Made by a program: the position numbers and the translations under genes. Positions 54,297 to 62,808 of a stretch of 64,000 bases of DNA are shown piece by piece; the stretch's first letter is position 1, and every line of letters starts with the position of its first letter. The notes under the pieces are model-generated. The model was given only the letters and a program-made list of their open reading frames with translations, searched no databases and had not been told where the DNA came from. Location of the stretch: the NCBI GenBank assembly GCA_963752755.1, contig CAVVZJ010000004.1, positions 434,001 through 498,000 of the forward strand, read 5' to 3'. Source of the stretch: CAVVZJ01 sp963752755 (GTDB lineage Bacteria > Planctomycetota > Planctomycetia > Isosphaerales > Isosphaeraceae).

Positions 54297-54584
54297 ATGT
54301 CCACCACGGTCGTCCGCTGCTCGCAACCCGAGTGCAACGAAATTGCCGCCTACAAGATCGCCGCGCCCTGGAGCGACGGCAGCTTCAACGAGTTGAAGAC
54401 GTACGGCCACGCCTGCCCCGACCACCTCGGCGCCGTCTTCCGCACGTCTGAGCAACGCCGCCAGCATTACCAGCCCACGCCCGGGGAAACCATCGAAGAA
54501 ATCGGCATCTATAAGTATGAGCAGGGCAAACGCGACAAGCAACTCCAGCGACTCTGGGGCCTTGAGGAGAACTACCGAAGCTGA
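54297..54584 (+). CDS. Small zinc-type protein, paralogue of 41138-41410
   Basis: A 95-residue protein with CSQPECNEIAAYKIAAPWSD and NELKTYGHACPDHLG. This is the same Cys-pair plus C-x2-H layout as at 41138, with the shared core YKIAAxWSDG and ELKTYxxAC. The C-terminal end EEIGIYKYEQGKRDKQLQRL resembles the tail of its paralogue. It is probably a small zinc-binding domain; the role is unknown. ATG at 54297 begins MSTTVVR. No family name can be given. Confidence 0.65.
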   Translation: MSTTVVRCSQPECNEIAAYKIAAPWSDGSFNELKTYGHACPDHLGAVFRTSEQRRQHYQPTPGETIEEIGIYKYEQGKRDKQLQRLWGLEENYRS

Positions 54585-54612
54585 ACTGCGACCGCCCGCG
54601 AGGACCCGCCGT

Positions 54613-55026
54613 TCAGCCTCCGCGAACGGCGTCGAGCAGTCGTCGCCGGAGTTCGTGAAGGTTCCGGGCGTTCTGGCCGAGGTCGCCCTTGCCGATCCGC
54701 GACCGGCTCTGGCCGACCACCCGGCAACCGTCGCCCTCGGGTTCGAACTGCAGGCGGACATCATCCACGAACCGCCAGACGAGCGTCTTGTGGGTGACGT
54801 GCAAGCGGCCCGTCTCGGGGTCGGAAGCGACCACGTCCCAGCGCGGCCAGGTCGCGATGATCGCCGCCGCCCAGGCAACCGCCTCTTTGGGCGGCCGGTC
54901 CAGCTCGATCGGACGGAGCAGCGGGTCGGGGGAACCGGGGGACAGGTCCGCCCAGTTCCTGGTCATTCCATCCCAGAACGACATCATGGCCACTCCCGCG
55001 AACCCGACGAGCAGGACCCCAAGCAT
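54613..55026 (-). CDS. DUF1499 protein with N-terminal membrane anchor
   Basis: A 137-residue protein. The N-terminus MLGVLLVGFAGVAMMSFWDG is one membrane helix or signal anchor. The rest has the DUF1499 pattern: PPKEAVAWAAAIIATWPRWD, RLHVTHKTLVWRFVDDVRLQ and SRSRIGKGDLGQNARNLHEL. The function of the family is not established. ATG at 55026 overlaps the start of the plus-strand gene at 55025 (shared CATG). GAGGG lies six bases upstream, inside the other gene. Confidence 0.75.
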   Translation of the reverse strand: MLGVLLVGFAGVAMMSFWDGMTRNWADLSPGSPDPLLRPIELDRPPKEAVAWAAAIIATWPRWDVVASDPETGRLHVTHKTLVWRFVDDVRLQFEPEGDGCRVVGQSRSRIGKGDLGQNARNLHELRRRLLDAVRGG

Positions 55027-56305
55027 GCGCCGCCCTCGACGCCCCGGCCCGCTCCCGTATGTTCTCGCCTCACTCCTGCTCATCGGCCTGGCCCAGCCTG
55101 TCACCGGTGACGAACTCCACCTGCGGGTCGAAGCCGGGCGTTTCGAACGGACGGACACGCCGATCACGGTCGTGGTGCCCTTTGCGCCGATGTCGGTGAA
55201 GTCGCCCTGGATTCTCCACGAACTTCGGGGCGGACAGGCTGAAGGGGACGCGATCGCCGTCCAGGTGGAGCCGGTGGATGCCGCCGTGGGACCCTCGGGT
55301 TCGGCGAGATTGACCTGGGTCCTCCCGGGAAAGCTTGCCGCCGGGACCGATCGGAGGTTCGCACTCCAACAATCGCCCATCGCCAACGATCCCGAACGCC
55401 CCTGGTCGTTCGGCGACGGCCCCGAAGGTTCGCTGGAGCTGAAGAATCGCGAAAAGACGGTCTTTCGCTACAATCGACAGACCATAAAACACCCGAATTA
55501 CCCGCAAATCCAGCAGCGAAGCGCCTATATCCATCCGGCGTTTACCCCCTCCGGCTCCCTCATCACGGGCGACTTCTCGAAGGCCCATCCCCACCATCGC
55601 GGTTTCTTCCTGGCGTACACCAAGACGCGGATCGGCGACCATCACCCCGACTTCTGGAACATCCAAAGCGGCAGCGGCAAGGTCTATTGTGACCACGTCG
55701 GCAAGCCCTCGGCCGGCCCGGTGGCGGCTCGGTTCGAGACGTTCCATCGATGGGAGGCGAGAGGGGCCGGTGTCGTCTTGCGGGAGCAGTGGTCGCTGAC
55801 GGCCTACGACATCCCTGGCTCGCCCTACTGGCTGTTCGACCTGACTGCCAGCCAGCAGGCGACTGGCGAGCCCCTGGAACTTCTTCCCTACCGTTATGGC
55901 GGCATGGCCTACCGCGGCCCCGATTCCTTCCTCCCGCGCGGTGTTCTGGATGTGCTCACCAGCGAAGGACTTGATCGTCGCCAGGGCGACCAGAAGCCTG
56001 CGCGGTGGGTCGATCTGACCGGCCCGATCGCCGACGGTTCTCCCGATTATGCCGGCGCCCTGATCGCCGACCACCCCGCGAACCTCCACCACCCAACCGT
56101 CGCCCGCATCCACCCGACGAGCCTGCCGTTTTTCTGCTACGTTCCCGCCCATGATGAGAAGGTCACGATCGGCACCGACCGGCCGACCGTCTTCCGATAC
56201 CGCATCCTGATTCACGACGGCCACCCCGACCCCGTCCTCGACGAGCGGATCTGGCGTGACTTCGCCGAGCCGCCGAAGGTGACCGTCGAGCGGGAGGCAC
56301 CTTGA
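55025..56305 (+). CDS. DUF6807 (PmoA-like) exported protein
   Basis: A 426-residue protein with a signal peptide (PYVLASLLLIGLAQPVTG). The family pattern is clear: YIHPAFTPSGSLITGDFS, AHPHHRGFFLAYTKTRIGD, FWNIQSGSG and PYRYGGMAYRGPDS. Members of this family are abundant in planctomycetes and probably act on carbohydrates, but the activity is not proven. ATG at 55025 has AGGA eight bases upstream and shares bases with the divergent DUF1499 start. Its stop overlaps the next start (TTGATG). Confidence 0.8.
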   Translation: MRRPRRPGPLPYVLASLLLIGLAQPVTGDELHLRVEAGRFERTDTPITVVVPFAPMSVKSPWILHELRGGQAEGDAIAVQVEPVDAAVGPSGSARLTWVLPGKLAAGTDRRFALQQSPIANDPERPWSFGDGPEGSLELKNREKTVFRYNRQTIKHPNYPQIQQRSAYIHPAFTPSGSLITGDFSKAHPHHRGFFLAYTKTRIGDHHPDFWNIQSGSGKVYCDHVGKPSAGPVAARFETFHRWEARGAGVVLREQWSLTAYDIPGSPYWLFDLTASQQATGEPLELLPYRYGGMAYRGPDSFLPRGVLDVLTSEGLDRRQGDQKPARWVDLTGPIADGSPDYAGALIADHPANLHHPTVARIHPTSLPFFCYVPAHDEKVTIGTDRPTVFRYRILIHDGHPDPVLDERIWRDFAEPPKVTVEREAP

Positions 56306-56859
56306 TGCCTTCCCGGCCAGAAACGCGAGCAGTGCGGCGGGCGTTCACCCTCGCCGATGCCATGATCCTCACCGCCGCCACTGCCCTCGGCCTGGGCGTC
56401 GGTCGGTTCTGGCTGGCGATGTATCGCGAGGCCAGGGTCGGGCCGAACTACGGTGGGACGCTGGAGCACGCCATCCGCTGTGGTTTCTGGGTCGCGATCG
56501 CCTGGACGCTCGCTCTCATTCCACTCGGGTTCAAGCCGCCCCGGCCGACCTGGCGACGGCTGCGCTCACGACCGGGATTCGTCGCCGCGATGGCGACGGC
56601 CGCAGCCCTGCTGGTTGCTCTGGTGCATGAGTGGTTCGTGCTGAAGATCCGGCCCTGGTCATTGGCGTTGCGGATCTTCCTGCCGGCGGTTTCGTCGCCG
56701 GCGCGTTACGGACCGATGGTGGCGGTCGCCTGGCTGACGCTGGCCGTGGCTCGGGGCTGGCGGTCGGAGTGTTGCTGGATCGACCGGCTGGGCAGGGCGC
56801 TGGGGGCGTTCTGGATCGGGGCTTACGTCGTCCTGCTGGTCGCCGGCTACGGGGTTTGA
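56305..56859 (+). CDS. Small multi-helix membrane protein
   Basis: A 184-residue protein with about four hydrophobic helices (MILTAATALGLGVGRFWLAM, WVAIAWTLALIPLGF, FVAAMATAAALLVALVHEWF, FWIGAYVVLLVAGYGV). There are no motifs of a known family. ATG at 56305 is chosen at the stop of the DUF6807 gene; TTG three bases earlier is possible. It is likely co-transcribed with that gene and may be an anchor or partner, but this is inference. Confidence 0.65.
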   Translation: MPSRPETRAVRRAFTLADAMILTAATALGLGVGRFWLAMYREARVGPNYGGTLEHAIRCGFWVAIAWTLALIPLGFKPPRPTWRRLRSRPGFVAAMATAAALLVALVHEWFVLKIRPWSLALRIFLPAVSSPARYGPMVAVAWLTLAVARGWRSECCWIDRLGRALGAFWIGAYVVLLVAGYGV

Positions 56860-57227
56860 CCGGACCTCGTCAGGACGTCCCTCGCCGCTACGACCGGCCC
56901 GCACGGCACGCCCCGCGCAACGGGGCATCGGCTTAGGATTTCGGTCAGGGGCGACTGGGGGCTCTCGCGGCGGGGCGACGATACTACGGTCGGTCAAGCC
57001 CGTCTCCGATCGCCGGCAGGAACCGGAGAGGATGGGGGCGGGTCCGTTGTCCGCGGGATGAGTCGTGGCCGCGTCCGGGCCGTCGCGACCGCTCTGACCC
57101 ACCGCGGCCGCTGGAGGCCTCGCGAGAGGATCACCGCCGGTCGTTGGGGAAGGCCGCCGCCGTCCCGGGTCTCGCGCCGGGCCCCGGCCCGCGCCGGGTC
57201 CCGACGTCCCAGAGGAGGTAACAGGAA
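56860..57227. other. Intergenic region before fliW
   Basis: A 368-base GC-rich stretch without a credible gene. A very strong ribosome site (GGAGGTA) closes it. No clear promoter boxes were seen. Confidence 0.4.
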
Positions 57228-57707
57228 GTGAATATCGTCACGACCCGCTTCGGAGTGATTCAGGCCACGGAGGCGGACTTGATCCGCATGCCCGAGGGTC
57301 TGGTCGGCTTCCGGAGCTTGACGCTCTTCGTCGAATGGCCCGACCCGGAGGTCGCCGGGCTGGCGTGGTTGCAAAGCGTAACTGCGCCGGACGTTGCCTT
57401 CGGGCTGGTGCCGCCGCCGCTGGCCGTTAGCGACTACAAGGTCGAAATCCGACCAGGTGATCTGGCGGCCCTGGAGCTGGAAGACGAGCGCTCCGCGATG
57501 GTCTATGTGATCCTCAACCGCGGCGAGGGGGGCGGCCTGACGGTCAACCTCCAGGGTCCTCTGGTGATCAACCCGGTCCGCCGGCTCGGCCGGCAGCTCG
57601 TGTTGACCTCCAGTCGCTATGCGGTCCGGTATCCGCTGGGGGGCCAGACCCCGACCCCCACCCCGACCCTGTTGCCCGGGCCCCAGGCGCTCTGCGCCAC
57701 GGCCTGA
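57228..57707 (+). CDS. fliW: Flagellar assembly factor FliW
   Basis: A 159-residue FliW. The pattern TTRFGVIQATEADLIRMPEG, GLVGFRSLTLFVEW, AFGLVPPPLAVSDYKVEI and LVINPVRRLGRQLVLTSSRY matches the family. FliW binds flagellin and antagonises CsrA. GTG at 57228 follows GGAGGTAACAGGAA, one of the best ribosome sites here. The csrA gene lies 252 bases downstream, the usual fliW-csrA arrangement. The tail is Pro-rich. Confidence 0.85.
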   Translation: MNIVTTRFGVIQATEADLIRMPEGLVGFRSLTLFVEWPDPEVAGLAWLQSVTAPDVAFGLVPPPLAVSDYKVEIRPGDLAALELEDERSAMVYVILNRGEGGGLTVNLQGPLVINPVRRLGRQLVLTSSRYAVRYPLGGQTPTPTPTLLPGPQALCATA

Positions 57708-57959
57708 CGCCGCCGGGTCGGGGGCCTGGCCGGATCGATGCTTGATGAGCCGGGACCCTGGTCCTGATCCGTCATTCCTCGCGACCAGCGACCCCCGTCC
57801 ATCGAATATCCTTCCGCCCAAGCCGCCGGCCTGTGGACTGAAGACACCGGCGACTGATCGATCCCGAAGCCTGATGCCGTCGTGGTAGCCGAGAACCCGG
57901 GCAGCGTGATCACGGACGGTCACGGGTCTCGCGCCGAAGCAGGAGGAAGGAGCCCGAAG

Positions 57960-58232
57960 ATGCTGGTCCTGTCCCGACACCGCGACGAAAGTATCATCAT
58001 CGGCGATGACATCGTCATCACCGTGGTGGATATCCGGGGCGACAAGGTCCGGTTGGGGATCGCGGCCCCCATCGAGATCAGCGTACACCGCCAGGAGGTG
58101 TACGAAGCCATCCAGCGAGAGAATCGGCAGGCGGCGCGCCTGGACCCCCAGGATGCCCGTCAGATCAGCCGACTCGGACAGCCTCCGCTCCGTCGCGACC
58201 CCCGTCGCAACCGGACCGAGGGCAACGTCTGA
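57960..58232 (+). CDS. csrA: Carbon storage regulator CsrA (second copy, next to fliW)
   Basis: A 90-residue CsrA: MLVLSRHRDESIIIGDDIVI and KVRLGIAAPIEISVHRQEVY. It is longer than usual, with a ~35-residue basic, disordered tail (RRDPRRNRTEGN). AGGAGGAAGGAG precedes the ATG. Together with fliW it should control flagellin translation. It differs from the copy at 49301-49492 in the N-terminal strand (RHRDES versus RKLGEK) and in the tail. Confidence 0.9.
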   Translation: MLVLSRHRDESIIIGDDIVITVVDIRGDKVRLGIAAPIEISVHRQEVYEAIQRENRQAARLDPQDARQISRLGQPPLRRDPRRNRTEGNV

Positions 58233-58265
58233 TCACCGATCGCCGACCTCTCCTAGACGGCCCCG

Positions 58266-58297
58266 GGCGGGACGTTTTCTCCGACCGTCCCGCCTTT
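58266..58297 (+). terminator. Intrinsic terminator of the fliW-csrA operon
   Basis: GGCGGGACG at 58266-58274 pairs with CGTCCCGCC at 58286-58294 and is followed by TTT. It lies 33 bases after csrA. Confidence 0.55.
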
Positions 58298-58325
58298 CCC
58301 CGGCCATTGCAATGTGGCAACACCG

Positions 58326-58371
58326 ACCGGCGACCGGTCAGGGGACCAGAGTCCCCTGACCGGTCGCCGGT
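58326..58371. terminator. Perfect 21-bp hairpin between convergent genes
   Basis: Bases 58326-58346 pair perfectly with 58351-58371 around a 4-base loop (CAGA). The T-tail is weak (TTCTG). Placed between csrA and the FHA gene, it could stop transcription from both sides or be a repeat unit. Confidence 0.5.
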
Positions 58372-58434
58372 TCTGCGATTCAGCCCGGAAGTCGCCTGGC
58401 GGTCGTCTGATGATCCGGCCAGCCCACGGCCGAT

Positions 58435-59058
58435 CTAGTCGAGATCGAGGATGAACGGTTGATCGTCATCCTCCTCGTCGATGATCTCCAGGTCGTTATC
58501 GTCCTCAAGGATTTCCAGGTCGTTATCGTCCTCGAGGATCTCCAGGTCGGCATCGGGATCGGTCGAGCCTTTCGGTGCCGGGGCGGGGCTGGCCAGTGCG
58601 GGCATGGAGAGAGGTGAAGGAGCCGCGAACCCGGTGGGTGCCTGGGTGGCGTACGGATCATCCGCGCAGGGCGCTGACGCCGATTTCGCCACGTTGGCCG
58701 CGGCGGCCAGACCCACCCCCACGCTCTCCACGGTGCCACGACGCCGCTGCTCCGACGGGCTCAAGGCATCGTCGGAACCGAGGTACACCTTGAACTTGTA
58801 GCGGCCGACGGTCAGCCGATCGTTCGGCAGCAAGGCCGCCCACATCACGCGCTGGCCGTTGACCTTCGTGCCGTTGGTGCTGATCAGGTCGCGCACGATC
58901 AAGAGTCCGTCGGTGCGAACCAGCAGGCAATGTCGCTTGGACAGGCTCGGATGCGAGACCACCACGTCGCAGTACTCGCGACGGCCGATCAAGGTCACGT
59001 CGCGCGTGATTGGGATCGGCGGGTCACCATTCAGCGGGATGAGTTCCGATTTCATCAT
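58435..59058 (-). CDS. FHA-domain protein with acidic repeat tail
   Basis: A 207-residue protein. Residues 5-95 form a forkhead-associated domain with the phosphothreonine-site residues: GRREYCD (Arg26), SLSKRHC (Ser40, His43) and STNGTKVNG (Asn62, Asn67). The rest is Ala/Pro-rich and ends in a tandem acidic repeat (LEILEDDND twice, then LEIIDEEDDD). FHA domains bind phosphothreonine in kinase signalling; the kinase at 13559 is a candidate but is far away. ATG at 59058 or 59055 is chosen at the domain start, since upstream codons are non-coding. Confidence 0.8.
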   Translation of the reverse strand: MMKSELIPLNGDPPIPITRDVTLIGRREYCDVVVSHPSLSKRHCLLVRTDGLLIVRDLISTNGTKVNGQRVMWAALLPNDRLTVGRYKFKVYLGSDDALSPSEQRRRGTVESVGVGLAAAANVAKSASAPCADDPYATQAPTGFAAPSPLSMPALASPAPAPKGSTDPDADLEILEDDNDLEILEDDNDLEIIDEEDDDQPFILDLD

Positions 59059-59330
59059 CAACCCCCGGCATCCCTTCGGAGTCTCAATTCTAAGGATAAC
59101 CCGCTGTTTGCGATCGGACAAGAGCATGTGATGGTTCGCCGACCCACCACTCCCGTGGGGCCGACGCTCAAGCCAGGGCATCTTAGCCGCGATTACTGAT
59201 TGCGTGCAAGATTGCATTTTGGGGAACTTTTCGGCGCGATTCTGAAACCGGGCCTGGGAGAACCGGGTATGGTCGTTCGATTGTCCAGATGTCACCGCAT
59301 CTTGATTCAGGAATTCGCGAGGAGGCGACG

Positions 59331-61175
59331 ATGGCCAGGCGCGATGGTGGAAGCGGATTCCTCGTCCGGCGCAGCGGCAGGGGATGGTGGGGATTCGCCG
59401 GCTTGCTTGTGTTGGGCCTCACCCCAGCCCGCGCCGACGATCCGGCCGCGGCCCGCTGGGTCGCCGCCGACGCCATGGCTTACGTCGAGATCGTCCGGCC
59501 GGAACGGCTCATCGAACGTGCCACGAGCCCGGAGGTCCGTGATCTGCTCGAGGCGGTCCCCGGGCTGCATGAGCAACTGGAGAGGAAAGAGATCCAGCAA
59601 CTCGCAGGCGTGGCGCAATTCGTGGCCGCCGCGCTCGGGACCACGGTTGAAAAAGGGCTCCGCGACCTGACAGCCGGTGGGATCGTGCTGGCGGTCGAGG
59701 GAGAGAATCAGCCGGAACGACTCATCCTGATCCTCGAGGCTCGCAACCCGGGGTTTCTCCAGCAGGCCCATGACAAGCTCGTCGAGCTGGCTCGAGCCGA
59801 CGCGAAGAGCAAGGGACAGCCCGACCCGATCCAATCCGCTGAGCATCGCGGCGTCACCAGCTACCAGCTCAACCCGAAGGTCGCCCACGCGATCCTCGAC
59901 GGTTGCCTGGTCGTCACCAATGGTTCCGACGCTCTCAAGGCCGTCATCGACCGGGCCCGGAGCGAGGACGCGTTCCATTCGATCACCGAGGAAGCGACCT
60001 GGAAGTCACGTCGTTCGGCTCTCGATGACGACGCCGTGGTCTTCGCGTTCGCCCGGCTCGACACCTTTCGCAAGATCGACCCGAAGCGATTCGCCCCGGA
60101 GAAGCCGAACCCGGGGGCCGTCTTCTTGCTGGGTCCGTGGTATGAGTCGCTCCTCAAGGCCCCTTGGATCTCCGCCAGTATCAGTCTCGCCGCCGATCGG
60201 CTCGCTGCGGAACTCGTGCTGCCGCCGCCGTCTGGAGGTCACGACGTCGCCTACAAGACCTTTCTTCCCGGACAGGGTCAGGGCGCGTCTCCCTTGCTCC
60301 AGCCCGAGGGCACGATCCTGAGCGTGAGCCTCTGGCGCGACCTGTCGGCCGTCTGGGACGTACGCGACCAGCTCTTGCCGCCCGAGGCGTTGCAGGGTCT
60401 CGCCCAGCTCGACAGCTTCGCGGGGCAGTTCTTCGGTGGTCGGGACTTTGGCACCGGCGTCCTCGGTGCCTTGCGGAGCGAGTGGCGGCTCGTCATCGTG
60501 AACCAGAATTATCAGGCGATGGACCCCGAGCCGAACGTGAAGCTGCCCGGCTTCGCCCTGATCGTCGGTCTCGATCCCGAGGACCGCGAGTTCGCCGTTC
60601 GCCTCCAGGCGGCCTTCCAGTCATTCGTCGGACTGGTGAACATCGGCGCCGCCCAGCAGAAGGCTCCCCCGTTGATGCTCGGCTCCGAGCAGTTCCGTGG
60701 GGTGACGATCTCCAGCGGGACCTATCTCCCCATGAAGGATGCGACCCAGGCTCCCGCCGACGCCCCCAAGGACAGCTCCGGACCCGCGAAGAACGGTGAG
60801 ACCGTCGGTCAGCGATTCAACTTCTCGCCCTCCGCGGCCGAGGTCAACCACACCTTCATCCTCAGCTCCAACGTCGCCCTTGCCCGCTCCCTCGTCCAGG
60901 CGATCCAGGAACAGGGCGACGCCCCGGCCTCCGACGCGACCCTCATGGCCGAGGCCGACGGCTCCGCACTGGCGAGTCTCGTCGCGATCAACCGCGAACA
61001 TCTGGCGATGCAGAACATGCTCGAAAAGGGCAATGCCCGTACGTCCGCCGAGTCGGAGATCGACCTCCTCGCCCGTCTGCTCCGTTACCTCGGTCACGGC
61101 CGGCTGACCGTGCATGACCATTCCGATGCCACGCGACTCACCGTCGAGTTCCGCCTCGGCGGCGCACTGAACTGA
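59331..61175 (+). CDS. Exported protein of unknown function
   Basis: A 614-residue protein with a signal peptide (WWGFAGLLVLGLTPARA). The mature protein is mixed alpha/beta and Ala/Leu-rich (AADAMAYVEIVRPERLIERA, SALDDDAVVFAFARLDTFRK, WYESLLKAPWISASISLAAD), with a possible DUF3352-like character. I cannot confirm this. It contains a ~50-residue low-complexity stretch (APADAPKDSSGPAKNGE). ATG at 59331 has GAGGAGG six bases upstream. It lies 126 bases before the DUF1800 gene on the same strand, with a hairpin between. Confidence 0.7.
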   Translation: MARRDGGSGFLVRRSGRGWWGFAGLLVLGLTPARADDPAAARWVAADAMAYVEIVRPERLIERATSPEVRDLLEAVPGLHEQLERKEIQQLAGVAQFVAAALGTTVEKGLRDLTAGGIVLAVEGENQPERLILILEARNPGFLQQAHDKLVELARADAKSKGQPDPIQSAEHRGVTSYQLNPKVAHAILDGCLVVTNGSDALKAVIDRARSEDAFHSITEEATWKSRRSALDDDAVVFAFARLDTFRKIDPKRFAPEKPNPGAVFLLGPWYESLLKAPWISASISLAADRLAAELVLPPPSGGHDVAYKTFLPGQGQGASPLLQPEGTILSVSLWRDLSAVWDVRDQLLPPEALQGLAQLDSFAGQFFGGRDFGTGVLGALRSEWRLVIVNQNYQAMDPEPNVKLPGFALIVGLDPEDREFAVRLQAAFQSFVGLVNIGAAQQKAPPLMLGSEQFRGVTISSGTYLPMKDATQAPADAPKDSSGPAKNGETVGQRFNFSPSAAEVNHTFILSSNVALARSLVQAIQEQGDAPASDATLMAEADGSALASLVAINREHLAMQNMLEKGNARTSAESEIDLLARLLRYLGHGRLTVHDHSDATRLTVEFRLGGALN

Positions 61176-61181
61176 TGGCCC

Positions 61182-61240
61182 GATGGTCGATGGCCAGTAA
61201 TCGACTAAGCCGTTATTGAATAATCAGGCCATCGACCATC
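61182..61240. repeat. 14-bp inverted repeat between two genes
   Basis: GATGGTCGATGGCC at 61182-61195 pairs with 61227-61240 across a 31-base loop. A related GACCATCGACCAT occurs at about 2757, which suggests a dispersed element. Confidence 0.45.
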
Positions 61241-61300
61241 GACCATCTTACCCAATCCGAACATCCAACCGACTCAGCCGCCCTCTCCGAGGCTCGCATC

Positions 61301-62710
61301 ATGCCCGCCCGCACTCTGCGCCGACCGCTCGCCGACCCGTCCCGGGCCTGGGAACCGTTCGAGCCCGGTCCGTCCGCTCCCTGGGACCTCCCTCGCGTCG
61401 CTCACCTCCACCGCCGGGCTGGCTTCGCCGCTCCCTGGGCGGTGCTCGAACGGGACCGGAAGGTTGGTTTCGAGGCAAGTGTGGAACGACTGCTCGACGG
61501 CGAGCCGTCCACCACGGACGGCCAGCCGGCCGAGGCGTTCGAGGCGTTCCACGACGCCATGTCCGACCGGCTTGCCATCGGCGGCAGCCTCCGGCAGCTC
61601 CAGGCCGCCTGGCTCTACCGGATGATCTTCACGCCTCACCCGCTCCGCGAGCGCCTGACGCTCTTCTGGCACGACCACTTCGCGACGTCCAACGCGAAGG
61701 TAAACAACCTGACCCTGATGCGTCGCCAGAATGCGCTGCTCCGCCGCGACGCCCTGGGCGACTTTCGGGCCTTGCTCAAGGCGATGGCGAAGGACCCGGC
61801 CATGCTCGTCTGGCTCGACTCGACGAGTAACCGCAAGTCCCACCCGAACGAGAACTATGCCCGCGAGGTGATGGAGCTGTTCTCCCTCGGTCGCGGACAT
61901 TACACCGAGAAGGACATCCAGGAAGCCGCCCGCGCCTTCACCGGTTCCTTCGTCCGGGGCGACGACTACCACCAGGTCGAGCGTGAGCACGACGAGGGCT
62001 CCAAGACGATCCTCGGCCATTCCGGCGAGTTCGACGGTGACGCGGTGTCCGAGATCCTCCTCGACCAGCCCGCCTGCGCCGAGTTCCTGGCACGGAAGCT
62101 CTACCGCCAGTTCATCAGCGAGGTGGACGACCCCTCCGACGACCTGATCGCCCCGCTCGCCGCCGAACTCCGCTCCTCCGGATACGACATCGCCGCGCCC
62201 GTCCGCACGATCCTCCGCTCTCGCCTCTTCCACGACCCGTCCACCCGCCGACGACGGGTCAAGAGCCCCGTCGAGCTGGCCGTCGGAACCGTCCGTGCCC
62301 TCGAAATCCTCGACCCAACCGTCTCGACCGAGGCGCTCGCCGAGTCTTGCGAGCGGATGGGCCAGGCGATCTTCGCCCCGCCGAGCGTCGCCGGCTGGGA
62401 CAAGGGTCCGGCCTGGATCAACACGACGACCACCCTCGCCCGTTCCAACCTCGCACTCGCCTTGCTGTCCGCCGATGACGCTCGCCTCGGCAAGCGCCTC
62501 GACCCCCGCGCCCTCGCCCGTCGCCACGGAGCCGACTCGGTGGAGGAAGCGGCCCGATTTTCCATCGACCTGCTGGTGCAGGACGCCTTCGACGACGAGG
62601 TTCGGAAGCGGGTCGTCACGGCCGCCCGTTCCCGGAAGGACGACCCCGCGGCCGCCGCCCGCGAGGCCGCGGCCCTCGTCCTGACATCACCCGAATATCA
62701 ACTCGCCTGA
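61301..62710 (+). CDS. DUF1800 protein
   Basis: A 469-residue DUF1800 member. Visible are VAHLHRRAGFAAPWAVLERD, WHDHFATSNAKVNN, RKSHPNENYAREVMELFSLG, GHYTEKDIQEAARAFTG and LARKLYRQFIS. The family is common in planctomycetes, proteobacteria and others and has no established reaction. Typically a DUF1501 gene follows, as here. There is no clear signal peptide at ATG 61301. It lies 98 bases before the next gene, with which it forms the usual operon. Confidence 0.85.
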   Translation: MPARTLRRPLADPSRAWEPFEPGPSAPWDLPRVAHLHRRAGFAAPWAVLERDRKVGFEASVERLLDGEPSTTDGQPAEAFEAFHDAMSDRLAIGGSLRQLQAAWLYRMIFTPHPLRERLTLFWHDHFATSNAKVNNLTLMRRQNALLRRDALGDFRALLKAMAKDPAMLVWLDSTSNRKSHPNENYAREVMELFSLGRGHYTEKDIQEAARAFTGSFVRGDDYHQVEREHDEGSKTILGHSGEFDGDAVSEILLDQPACAEFLARKLYRQFISEVDDPSDDLIAPLAAELRSSGYDIAAPVRTILRSRLFHDPSTRRRRVKSPVELAVGTVRALEILDPTVSTEALAESCERMGQAIFAPPSVAGWDKGPAWINTTTTLARSNLALALLSADDARLGKRLDPRALARRHGADSVEEAARFSIDLLVQDAFDDEVRKRVVTAARSRKDDPAAAAREAAALVLTSPEYQLA

Positions 62711-62808
62711 CCTCACGCTTCGCCACAATTCGGGTTCCCTGAAAGCGCGACGACCATTCGCGTCCGGGTCGATGGGGACCGCAGGGAATCCGACGAGGAG
62801 AATCGCCG

